In this document: piece by piece, positions 1-5,912 of the stretch
Numbering within the stretch: the first letter of the stretch is position 1
How the letters are laid out: every line of letters starts with the position of its first letter
Assembly: GCA_934630995.1 (NCBI GenBank)
Contig: CAKTXU010000030.1
Location: forward strand, 1-10,558
Reading direction: 5' to 3'
DNA length: 10,558 nt
Source of the DNA: an uncultured Eubacteriales bacterium
Lineage (GTDB): Bacteria > Bacillota > Clostridia > Oscillospirales > Acutalibacteraceae
Program-made: the position numbers and the translations under genes
The notes under the pieces: model-generated
Told to the model about the DNA's origin: nothing
What the model saw: the letters and a program-made list of their open reading frames with translations, nothing else
Database searches by the model: none

Positions 1-1227
1 CTTATTCTCATCTTTCTCCTTGCCGAAGGCCCGGACGACCCTCGCCCCGGTCAGGTTATCGTTGAGGATCGAATACATCGATCGCGTCACACGCGCCCGG
101 CGGCCGTTGGCGTGCCAAAAGCGGGGCAGCAGGTAATAGCTGATGACAACCAGGGGCGGAAGCATGACGATGGCCGCCAGGGCCAGCCGCCATTCCATCA
201 TGAACATCACGGCGATGGAAATCGCCAGGGTGATAACATTGAATAACAGGTAGGGCAGTCCATCGATGAAGAACCCCAGCACCTCGTTGGCGTCATTGTT
301 GACCCGCTGCATCAGACTGCCGGTCTGCCGCCGGGTGAAAAAACCGATGGACAGCTTCTGCAAGGCGGCAAAAACGCTGTTTTTCAGCTTGCACACCACG
401 CCCGGCACCATGTGCGCCGTCATACGGCCGTGAATAATGCCGGTTACCTGCTGACTAATGCGAATCCCCAACAGAACGAGCATGAGCAGGCCCAGAAGAA
501 GAACAAAATTTGTTCCCAGGCCCAGCGACGCGGCAAACGCCTCATTCTTCGCCAGCACCTTATCATACATCAGCGCGCCGGAAAAAAAGGGCCATACGGC
601 ATTGAAAGCTCCCGACAGCGCCACACAAAGCAGCATCACCGCCACCCGGCCCTTATATTCCTTGAAAAAGGACAGAACCCGGACGAAAACCGTGTGTCCC
701 TTCATGCATTTGGGGCAGAAGGGACGGCCCCTCTCCGGATAGGGCATGCCGCACTTCGGACAGAATTCTTCGTCCTCCTCTTCCTCGGACAAAGGCGGAA
801 GGGATTCATCCTCCCTTTTCAGCTGCCGTACAAGCCTGTCGGTAAAACGCCGCACGTCCCGCATTCTGGCGCTGGTAAAGCGGCAGAGCCAGGTTTCTTC
901 TCCGTCAATGGTCAGGGCAAATAAGCCCCCGACCACCTGGTTGAGGAGCTTGGGGTCTGTCAGGCTCGCCAGCGGATAGCGGTGCAGCTCTCCGATGTCC
1001 TCCGCCCGGACTTCCTTCTGCCGCCGGGCGGCACCGGCAAACGCCATCTCCTCCGAACGGCTGGAAACAGCAAAAATCAGTTCCTCGGCGCTCAGCAGAA
1101 GATAGGTTTTTCGCAGCTCCCCGTCATTTGTCATATCAGCCCACGTAAAGGCAATAGGCTCTATATCCAGTCCCCGGCGGCGGAGCGCCTCCAGTAAACC
1201 GCCGGGGATTTTCAGTGCAGGTTCCAT
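1..1227 (-). CDS. ABC exporter subunit (permease part), N-terminal extension with zinc ribbon; C-terminus beyond window
   Basis: Partial gene: 409 codons are present and the frame is open at the left edge, so the ATPase domain lies outside the window. The start is ATG at 1227-1225, behind GGAGG at 1240-1236. Residues about 1-140 are soluble and look like a PH-like bacterial domain. They are followed by an acidic stretch and two CPKC motifs (Cys156, 159, 171, 174) that form a zinc-ribbon-like knuckle. From about residue 190 the sequence becomes a type I exporter membrane domain, with hydrophobic segments near 193-215, 238-255 and 318-365. It contains the family signatures GFFTRRQTGSLMQRVNND and LTGARVVRAFGKE. 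By family it would pump a lipid, peptide or drug across the membrane as a dimer; the substrate cannot be read. It lies 31 bases downstream of the oxidoreductase gene and is probably co-transcribed. The transporter family is confident; the PH-like label is tentative. Confidence 0.85.
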   Translation of the reverse strand, partial: MEPALKIPGGLLEALRRRGLDIEPIAFTWADMTNDGELRKTYLLLSAEELIFAVSSRSEEMAFAGAARRQKEVRAEDIGELHRYPLASLTDPKLLNQVVGGLFALTIDGEETWLCRFTSARMRDVRRFTDRLVRQLKREDESLPPLSEEEEDEEFCPKCGMPYPERGRPFCPKCMKGHTVFVRVLSFFKEYKGRVAVMLLCVALSGAFNAVWPFFSGALMYDKVLAKNEAFAASLGLGTNFVLLLGLLMLVLLGIRISQQVTGIIHGRMTAHMVPGVVCKLKNSVFAALQKLSIGFFTRRQTGSLMQRVNNDANEVLGFFIDGLPYLLFNVITLAISIAVMFMMEWRLALAAIVMLPPLVVISYYLLPRFWHANGRRARVTRSMYSILNDNLTGARVVRAFGKEKDENK

Positions 1228-1258
1228 AGGATTTCCCTCCCATCGTTGGTTAGACGGC

Positions 1259-2215
1259 TCAGCGGCGCAGTTGGCGCGCCGCCTCATTCAAAATAGTCAT
1301 TGCCGCCAGGGTATCGCCCGGCGGGACCGTAGGACTGACCGTGTTGCCCTCCGCCAGCAGGCGCATGCATTCCTCCGCCTCATAGGTGAAGCCCTCCCTC
1401 GCTTCGAATACACGGCTTTCGGGTTCACACCCCGTACGGGTCAGGGTATACGCCGTAGCCGCAATGAAATTCGGCACGACTATATTTCCCTTCTCACCGT
1501 ATATTCTGGCGTCGCCCGAGCCGGCATAATCGCAGCCGCAGGTGGCGACGCCCAGGGCGCCGTCCGGATAGGTCAAAAGTACCGCTGCAGCGCTGTCGGA
1601 GCCGGTGGAGCTCAACCGGCCAGATGCCCGTATATCCGTGTAACCGGTTCCCAGCACCTGTAAAAGCGCGTGGACGGCATACACGCCGATATCCAGCAAA
1701 GCACCGCCGCCCTTCCCCAAATGATAAATGCGGGAATCCGGATCAAAGGGTATTGCGGCGGAAAAATCCGCCTCCATCAGCCGCACGCGGCCTATAGTCC
1801 CCGCCAGTATCCGGCGGCGGATTTCCCGCCAGGCCGGCAGGAACCTGGTCCACATGGCCTCCATTAACAAAACGTTGCGCTCCTTGGCCAGTCCAAACAG
1901 CCCTTCCGCCTCCTCCAGCGTCATAGTCAATGGTTTTTCACAGAGAACCGCTTTGTCCGCAGACAGGCATTTCCTCACGCAATCCGCATGAGCCGGATGG
2001 ATTGTGGCCACATACACTGCGTCGACTTCCTTGTCCGCGGTCAAGCCCTCATAGCCCTCATAGGCGGCCGGGACACCGTAGGCCGCTGCAAAAGCCTTCG
2101 CACGGCCTCCCTCCCTGGCCGCCACTGCATGCAAAACACTGCCGGGCAACGACGTCAAAACGGAAGCCATACGTCCGGCAATCCCACCGCAGCCCAGAAT
2201 TCCCCATCGAATCAC
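1259..2215 (-). CDS. Gfo/Idh/MocA-family NAD(P)-dependent oxidoreductase
   Basis: A 318-residue cytoplasmic dehydrogenase, a normal length for this family. The N-terminal Rossmann fold shows GILGCGGIAG (residues about 6-14). The family signature CEKPLT follows at about 92-97, with the catalytic Lys94, and then MEAMWTRFLP and the substrate-domain motif GGALLDIGVYAVH at about 170-182. Together these resemble the dihydrodiol/sugar dehydrogenase branch, which oxidises or reduces a sugar or cyclitol. The exact substrate cannot be assigned. The start was chosen as GTG at 2215-2213 because the ribosome binding site AAGGAGGA ends 7 bases before it; an upstream GTG at 2221 is almost on top of that site. 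No separate promoter is evident. The gene lies just below the rnpB terminator, so it may depend on readthrough. The ABC exporter gene follows after about 31 bases. Confidence 0.9.
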   Translation of the reverse strand: MIRWGILGCGGIAGRMASVLTSLPGSVLHAVAAREGGRAKAFAAAYGVPAAYEGYEGLTADKEVDAVYVATIHPAHADCVRKCLSADKAVLCEKPLTMTLEEAEGLFGLAKERNVLLMEAMWTRFLPAWREIRRRILAGTIGRVRLMEADFSAAIPFDPDSRIYHLGKGGGALLDIGVYAVHALLQVLGTGYTDIRASGRLSSTGSDSAAAVLLTYPDGALGVATCGCDYAGSGDARIYGEKGNIVVPNFIAATAYTLTRTGCEPESRVFEAREGFTYEAEECMRLLAEGNTVSPTVPPGDTLAAMTILNEAARQLRR

Positions 2216-2234
2216 AGCCACTCCTCCTTATAAA

Positions 2235-2266
2235 TCAAGCGCCGCTGTTTTCACAGCGGCGCTTGA
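2235..2266 (-). terminator. Hairpin terminator downstream of rnpB
   Basis: A perfect 14-bp inverted repeat (arms 2235-2248 and 2253-2266, 4-base loop). On the minus strand it is followed by a short U-rich stretch (ATTTAT) rather than a long U run. It lies 45 bases past the RNase P RNA 3' end and only about 7 bases before the ribosome binding site of the oxidoreductase. It probably ends the rnpB transcript. It may be leaky, or act as an attenuator for the next gene. Confidence 0.75.
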
Positions 2267-2311
2267 AACCAATTCTATTGTAATCGAGTCAACCTCTGGA
2301 ATTTGTAAAAT

Positions 2312-2650
2312 ATGAGCGGGCCTGTAAGCCGAGTTCTGTCGTGAACAGCCATCTATCTCGACCATGCGTTGCCGCATGACTCTAGCCGCCCGTTGAAGCA
2401 CATCGGGCCAATGTATCGCTTCGATCGGCGTTGCTTCGGATAGGGTTTGCAGGGCCATATGGTCTCCCATATGCCGGTGAGCTCTTACCTCGCCTTTCCA
2501 CCCTTACCACGGTCACCCGCGGCGGTATATCTCTGTTGCACTTTCCCTAGGGTCGCCCCCGGCGGCCGTTAGCCGTTATCCTGCCCTGTGGAGCTCGGAC
2601 TTTCCTCATACGCTGGTTTCCCCGCGTACGCAGCTGTTCAGCCCGCTCAT
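2312..2650 (-). ncRNA. rnpB: RNase P RNA, class A
   Basis: Catalytic RNA of ribonuclease P, which removes 5' leaders from pre-tRNAs together with the RnpA protein. About 339 nt. The ends pair as helix P1 (10 bp, AUGAGCGGGC with GCCCGCUCAU). The conserved core is clear on the minus strand: GAGGAAAGTCCGAGCTCC at 2607-2590, GTGCAACAGAGATATACCGC at about 2541-2522, the GGTAAGGGTG and GGTAAGAGC elements near 2500, and the 3' core ACAGAACTCGGCTTACA at 2339-2323. A P16/P17-like arm with loop TGGCCCG, typical of the class A (E. coli-like) fold, is near 2400-2425. A strong promoter lies immediately upstream and a hairpin terminator downstream, so it is an independent transcription unit. The ends are inferred from P1 pairing and could shift by a few bases. 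Confidence 0.97.
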
Positions 2651-2658
2651 GTATAGTC

Positions 2659-2687
2659 ATTCTAATGGAAATCAGAATGATTGTCAA
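2659..2687 (-). promoter_or_regulatory. Sigma-A promoter of rnpB
   Basis: TTGACA (2687-2682), a 17-base spacer, then TAGAAT (2664-2659) on the minus strand. The predicted start is 6-9 bases further on, essentially at the first base of helix P1. This is a near-consensus housekeeping promoter, as expected for a stable RNA. Confidence 0.9.
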
Positions 2688-2718
2688 TGTTCTTATACAC
2701 AAAGAGAAAAAAGAAAAC

Positions 2719-2747
2719 AAAAAAACGCATCCGGCGAACCAGATGCG
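2719..2747 (-). terminator. Intrinsic terminator of the 25-codon gene
   Basis: Minus-strand hairpin with 9-bp arms (2747-2739 and 2734-2726, one G-U pair) closed by a UUCG loop and followed by seven U (2725-2719). It ends the small transcript about 30 bases before the rnpB -35 element. This insulates the two units. Confidence 0.9.
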
Positions 2748-2781
2748 CTAAAAATAGCGACGCAAAAAGCGCGGTATTGCC

Positions 2782-2859
2782 CTATGAAACGGACAATACG
2801 CCATCTGTCTGCAGTTTCAGGGTGCTCACCCACTCTGTATGCCGATTCTTCATGGTCAT
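2782..2859 (-). CDS. Small ORF, 25-residue peptide of unknown function
   Basis: I do not recognise this peptide. It starts MTMKNRHTEW and ends LQTDGVLSVS. The ATG at 2859-2857 has AAAGGAGG at 2875-2868 with 8-base spacing, as good as any ribosome binding site in the window. A second in-frame ATG follows at 2853. Upstream is a near-consensus promoter (2919-2892) and downstream, 35 bases past the stop, a strong terminator (2747-2719). The whole unit, promoter to terminator, is about 200 bases and holds nothing else. The peptide is soluble, mildly basic at its N-terminus, with no signal peptide or membrane segment. It has no run of one amino acid as in attenuation leaders, and the next gene (rnpB) has its own promoter. 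It could be a microprotein, or the unit could be a small RNA carrying a short ORF. Translation is inferred from the signals only. Confidence 0.6.
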   Translation of the reverse strand: MTMKNRHTEWVSTLKLQTDGVLSVS

Positions 2860-2891
2860 ATTGCCCGCCTCCTTTCCGCTTATTTGTTCTC

Positions 2892-2919
2892 AGTTTATCA
2901 TAAAAAATGGAAATGTCAA
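2892..2919 (-). promoter_or_regulatory. Promoter of the 25-codon gene
   Basis: TTGACA (2919-2914), 16-base spacer, TAAACT (2897-2892) on the minus strand. It lies past the stop codon of the upstream acetyltransferase gene, so the small unit can be expressed on its own. The predicted start is near 2885, about 25 bases before the ORF. Confidence 0.75.
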
Positions 2920-2958
2920 GAAAAATATACACAATTCGTGCAGAAGTTTTCAAGGAAT

Positions 2959-3402
2959 TCATGGCAAAAATTTTTCCATCAGAATATGAGGTGCATGTCC
3001 GTCCATATGCTGCGGCCCGCAGATAGAAAAGCCCAGCTTTCTATAAAAGCCCGCCGCGCGGCACTGGGCGTCCAGCTCTGCTCTTTTCGCCCCCATCCTA
3101 CAGGTTTCTGCCACCATCTCCTCCACAATCCGCTGTCCCAGATGACAGCCGCGGTAGTCCTTTAAAACCGCAATGCGTCCCAAGGCGACCGTATCTTTTG
3201 TCTTCCAGTAAAGCCGTCCTGTTCCTACAGGAATGCCGTCCGCAGACAGCAAAAGATGGCGGGCCCGTTTGTCAGTGTCATCCAATTCCATATCCGGCGC
3301 GTATCCCTGCTCATCACAAAAAACGCGCAGCCGGATAGCAAACGGCTGGGATAAATCTTCGTCACCCGCAAGCCACTGCGCAGACAACTGCCGAATTTCC
3401 AT
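2959..3402 (-). CDS. GNAT-family N-acetyltransferase, ElaA/YjcF-like
   Basis: A 147-residue cytoplasmic acetyltransferase that would transfer acetyl from acetyl-CoA to an amine; the acceptor is unknown. The N-terminal half contains RLRVFCDEQGYAPDMELDD (about 24-42), typical of the ElaA/YjcF group. Motif A, which binds the CoA pyrophosphate, is VALGRIAVLKDYRGCHLGQR (about 72-91). ELDAQCRAAGFYRKLGF (109-125) is the hallmark C-terminal motif. The start is ATG at 3402-3400 with AAAGGA 12 bases upstream, slightly long. A longer GTG start at 3441 has no ribosome binding site and was rejected. It is transcribed alone from a promoter at 3506-3477, divergent from citrate synthase. No hairpin terminator follows, so transcripts may run into the 25-codon unit. 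Confidence 0.9.
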   Translation of the reverse strand: MEIRQLSAQWLAGDEDLSQPFAIRLRVFCDEQGYAPDMELDDTDKRARHLLLSADGIPVGTGRLYWKTKDTVALGRIAVLKDYRGCHLGQRIVEEMVAETCRMGAKRAELDAQCRAAGFYRKLGFSICGPQHMDGHAPHILMEKFLP

Positions 3403-3476
3403 ATTACTACCCAATCCTTTCCTGCGGTACACAGCGCCCACTTTTGAGGCTTTTTACGCATCGAGAGGCAACGCCT

Positions 3477-3506
3477 ATTATACCGTGTGGATATACAAAA
3501 ACACAA
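3477..3506 (-). promoter_or_regulatory. Promoter of the ElaA-like acetyltransferase
   Basis: On the minus strand TTGTGT (3506-3501), 18-base spacer, perfect TATAAT (3482-3477). The transcript would have a leader of about 70 bases before the ATG at 3402. Confidence 0.65.
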
Positions 3507-3573
3507 GACAGACATTCGATTTAATGAAATTTATTATTTATAAAAATTTGTACACAATTTTCTTCTTGAGTTA

Positions 3574-3582
3574 TGGTATAAT
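3574..3582 (+). promoter_or_regulatory. Extended -10 promoter of citrate synthase
   Basis: TGGTATAAT is an extended -10 element with a perfect TATAAT hexamer at 3577-3582. There is no good -35 hexamer at 16-18 bases, which is acceptable for extended -10 promoters. A 13-base AT palindrome, TAATAA-A-TTATTA (3579-3591), overlaps the -10 end and start site and could be an operator. The leader is about 48 bases and AT-rich. Confidence 0.65.
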
Positions 3583-3636
3583 AAATTATTAATTATATTT
3601 CATATGAATATTTTGGAGGGAAAGGAAGGATTGAAA

Positions 3637-4998
3637 ATGCCAAATCCATATTCGGAGATTACGCCAAAGGTGCGTGAGCTGGCCCAAAAATGCGTGGAGA
3701 GAAGCTCCATTGAGCCGACGCTTTACACACAGTATAAGGTGAACCGCGGCCTGCGGGATTTACAAGGCAAGGGCGTTCTGACAGGGTTGACGGAGATTTC
3801 CGAGATCCAGTCCAGCATCCAGGTAGACGGCGAGTCGGTCCCATGCGACGGAAAGCTGTTCTATCGCGGCATCGATATTGAGGAAATCGTGGGGGGGTTC
3901 ATTCGGGAAAAACGCTTTGGTTTTGAGGAAACGGTATATCTCCTGTTATTCGGAGATTTGCCCAGCCGGGAACAGCTCAGTGAATTCCAGCAAATTCTGT
4001 CCGATTATCGCACACTGCCCACCAGCTTCGTGCGGGATATCATTATGAAGGCGCCCAGCGACGATATGATGAACACACTGGCACGCAGTGTTCTGACGCT
4101 GTATTCCTATGATGAAAACGCCAACGACATCAGCATTGAAAACGTTCTGCGGCAATGCCTGCAGCTTATCGCGCTCTTCCCCCTGCTGTCCGTATACGGA
4201 TATCAGGCGTACAGCCATTACCACGATGGAAATAGTCTGTATATCCACAATCCCCTGCCCGAACTCTCCACAGCGGAAAATATCCTCCGCATTCTCCGCC
4301 CGGACAGTCAGTACACCGAGCTGGAAGCGAAAATATTGGATCTTGCCCTGGTACTCCATGCGGAGCACGGAGGCGGCAATAACTCCACCTTCACCACTCA
4401 CGTAGTATCCTCCTCCGGCACCGACACGTATTCCGTTATCGCCGCTTCCCTGGGTTCCTTGAAGGGACCTAAGCACGGCGGCGCCAATATCAAGGTTGTG
4501 CAGATGTTCGAGGACATGAAAAAGACGCTGCCCGACTGGAATGACGAGGAGGCGGTGGAACGCTATCTGCGGGCCCTGCTTCATAGGAATGCCTTCGACA
4601 AGGCCGGTCTGATTTACGGGATGGGCCACGCGGTTTATTCTCTGTCCGATCCCCGGGCGAATATTTTCAAAAAATTTGTCGAGAGCCTGTCTGTGGAGAA
4701 GGGCCGGGAAGAAGAATATCGCCTGTACGCGCTGGTGGAGCGTCTGGCTCCTCAGGTTATCGCTGAGGAACGTAAGATTTACAAGGGCGTCAGCGCCAAT
4801 ATCGATTTTTACAGCGGCTTTGTTTACAGTATGCTGAATCTCCCTATCGAGCTCTACACGCCTATTTTTGCTATTTCCCGTATTGCCGGATGGAGCGCCC
4901 ATCGTCTGGAGGAGCTCATCAACGCCGGCAAGATTATCCGTCCGGCCTATAAAAGCGTATCGGAAAAAAGAGCGTACACCCGTATCGACGACCGCTGA
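3637..4998 (+). CDS. gltA: Citrate synthase (Si type)
   Basis: Condenses oxaloacetate and acetyl-CoA to citrate, probably feeding 2-oxoglutarate and glutamate synthesis in an incomplete TCA branch. It has 453 residues from ATG 3637, which follows GGAAGGA at 3624-3630 by 6 bases; an in-frame ATG at 3604 lacks a ribosome binding site. The family landmarks occur in order: DGKLFYRGIDIEEIV (71-85), LHAEHGGGNNSTFT (240-253), GPKHGGAN with catalytic His280, GMGHAVYSLSDPR with His331 and Arg340, and SANIDFYSG with catalytic Asp390. The triad matches His264, His305 and Asp362 of the E. coli enzyme. At 453 residues it is longer than the roughly 370-430 of many bacterial forms, as is common in Clostridia. 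No aconitase or isocitrate dehydrogenase gene is adjacent. A 2-methylcitrate synthase cannot be excluded. It is monocistronic, with a terminator 39 bases past the stop. Confidence 0.95.
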   Translation: MPNPYSEITPKVRELAQKCVERSSIEPTLYTQYKVNRGLRDLQGKGVLTGLTEISEIQSSIQVDGESVPCDGKLFYRGIDIEEIVGGFIREKRFGFEETVYLLLFGDLPSREQLSEFQQILSDYRTLPTSFVRDIIMKAPSDDMMNTLARSVLTLYSYDENANDISIENVLRQCLQLIALFPLLSVYGYQAYSHYHDGNSLYIHNPLPELSTAENILRILRPDSQYTELEAKILDLALVLHAEHGGGNNSTFTTHVVSSSGTDTYSVIAASLGSLKGPKHGGANIKVVQMFEDMKKTLPDWNDEEAVERYLRALLHRNAFDKAGLIYGMGHAVYSLSDPRANIFKKFVESLSVEKGREEEYRLYALVERLAPQVIAEERKIYKGVSANIDFYSGFVYSMLNLPIELYTPIFAISRIAGWSAHRLEELINAGKIIRPAYKSVSEKRAYTRIDDR

Positions 4999-5011
4999 CC
5001 ATTTTCATCAG

Positions 5012-5038
5012 AAAAAACCGCTGGCTGTGCCGGCGGTT
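5012..5038 (-). terminator. Minus-strand terminator of the small sortase-signal-like gene
   Basis: A 10-bp stem (arms 5016-5025 and 5029-5038, one G-U pair, 3-base loop) followed on the minus strand by a U run (5017-5012). It ends transcripts arriving from the 5097-5330 gene before they reach citrate synthase. Confidence 0.8.
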
Positions 5039-5098
5039 CAGCTTGTCGAAAAAGTCCGGCTGGCGCCGGGCTTTCTCGACAAGCTGAGGCTTATTTTT
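5038..5098 (+). terminator. Large hairpin terminator of citrate synthase
   Basis: Arms 5038-5060 and 5065-5087 form a 23-bp stem with one A-C mismatch and one G-U pair, closed by a 4-base loop. On the plus strand it is followed by TTATTTTTA (5091-5099). It probably ends the citrate synthase transcript. The stem is unusually long for a terminator and may be a dispersed palindromic element used as one. Its U tract overlaps the stop codon of the opposite-strand gene at 5097. Confidence 0.75.
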
Positions 5099-5330
5099 AG
5101 TTCTCCGGTTTTTCTCCGTCGCCCTCAGACATCTCGGCGGACGGTGCGGGGGGCGTCGGGGGATTCTGTCCATCCTGTTTTTTCTGCTTGCGCTCTAGAA
5201 TCATCACCGCAACCAGTATCAGAACCACCAGCAGCCCGATTCCCCCCAGGATAAAGGGCATGGGCTTGAAGCCCTCACCCGTGGCCGGCGACAGCCCCGC
5301 CGCCGTCAGCGCGTCAAGAAAACGATTCAT
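5097..5330 (-). CDS. Small single-pass membrane protein with sortase-like sorting signal
   Basis: A 77-residue protein of unknown role. After a 12-residue N-terminus it has LSPATGEG (13-20), resembling the xPxTG sortase motif. A hydrophobic segment (about 25-45) and a basic stop RKQKK (47-51) follow, the layout of a cell-wall sorting signal. A Pro/acidic tail (52-77) then comes after the basic stop, where sorting signals normally end. No signal peptide precedes the motif. By the positive-inside rule the short N-terminus should face out and the tail stay in the cytoplasm. The start is ATG 5330-5328. GAGG abuts it and GGAAAGG lies about 12 bases upstream, so the translation signal is mediocre. 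It has its own promoter (5445-5417) and terminator (5038-5012). The sortase motif may be fortuitous. Confidence 0.7.
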   Translation of the reverse strand: MNRFLDALTAAGLSPATGEGFKPMPFILGGIGLLVVLILVAVMILERKQKKQDGQNPPTPPAPSAEMSEGDGEKPEN

Positions 5331-5416
5331 CCTCAAACACGACCTTTCCGCCGGCAACGCCGGCTGTTACTCCGATGGTTTTCACCCGTTGACCGCCACC
5401 CGGTCTTTACGGCACC

Positions 5417-5445
5417 AGTATAGCACAGTCTGTCCAAAAAGTCGA
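5417..5445 (-). promoter_or_regulatory. Promoter of the small membrane protein at 5097-5330
   Basis: TCGACT (5445-5440), 17-base spacer, TATACT (5422-5417) preceded by TGC, making an extended -10, on the minus strand. It lies just after the acetyltransferase stop at 5460. The roughly 80-base leader contains a short GCCGGC hairpin near 5350-5364. Confidence 0.65.
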
Positions 5446-5459
5446 CCGCCCGTTTCCGA

Positions 5460-5897
5460 TTAATCCGCCTCCCGCACCATGACCAGCTCCCCATGGATAT
5501 CCCGCTCGCCGTTCAGCCGGAAGCCGTGCTTTTCATACAGCGCCAGGGCCGCAGTATTTTCCGGATAAAGGCTCAGATACACCGGTCCCGGACCGTATTG
5601 CTCCCGCAGATACCGGAGCAGCAGGACAAGAGCCTCCCCGCCCAGCCCTCGTCCCTGATACCGTCCATCTATCAGAAGCCGGTCCAGCCAAACTTCCCCT
5701 GGAAAACGGCCCACCATGGCGAAGCCGACGGGGGTTTCGCCGTCATACAGGCCCAGCGGCCGCCATAGCGCCAGCCCGTCCGCCTCTCTGAGGCACTGGG
5801 CCACCGTTTCAATGTACCCCTCTTGACCCGGCGCCACCCTGAGCGCTTCCAGCGCCGCGCGGTTGCCCCGGTCGGCGGCACGAATGCTGAGCGACAT
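5460..5897 (-). CDS. GNAT-family N-acetyltransferase, polyamine acetyltransferase-like
   Basis: A 145-residue acetyl-CoA-dependent acetyltransferase. Motif A is RLLIDGRYQGRGLGGEAL (about 73-90), with the Q/R-x-x-G-x-G pyrophosphate loop at residues 81-86. Motif B is LSLYPENTAALALYEKHGF (108-126). This pattern is typical of the spermine/spermidine (BltD/PaiA-like) branch, but the acceptor cannot be read from sequence. The start is ATG 5897-5895 behind a modest GGGAAGCGGGAG. It lies 15 bases after the methyltransferase stop and is probably the third gene of the ACT - methyltransferase - GNAT operon. No terminator follows, so the transcript may continue into the small membrane protein gene. GNAT fold confidence is high; substrate confidence is low. 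Confidence 0.9.
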   Translation of the reverse strand: MSLSIRAADRGNRAALEALRVAPGQEGYIETVAQCLREADGLALWRPLGLYDGETPVGFAMVGRFPGEVWLDRLLIDGRYQGRGLGGEALVLLLRYLREQYGPGPVYLSLYPENTAALALYEKHGFRLNGERDIHGELVMVREAD

Positions 5898-5912
5898 GCT
5901 CCCGCTTCCCTT

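Noticed and set aside
2228..2470. 80-codon frame inside rnpB
   Set aside because: The sequence is RNase P RNA with conserved core and P1 pairing; coding potential is incidental.
2693..2962. 89-codon minus-strand frame overlapping the 25-codon ORF
   Set aside because: Its start lies before the promoter, it lacks a ribosome binding site and it runs through the terminator hairpin.
3946..4902. 318-codon open frame on the minus strand opposite citrate synthase
   Set aside because: No ribosome binding site or promoter, low-complexity shadow translation, and the plus frame carries all citrate synthase motifs.
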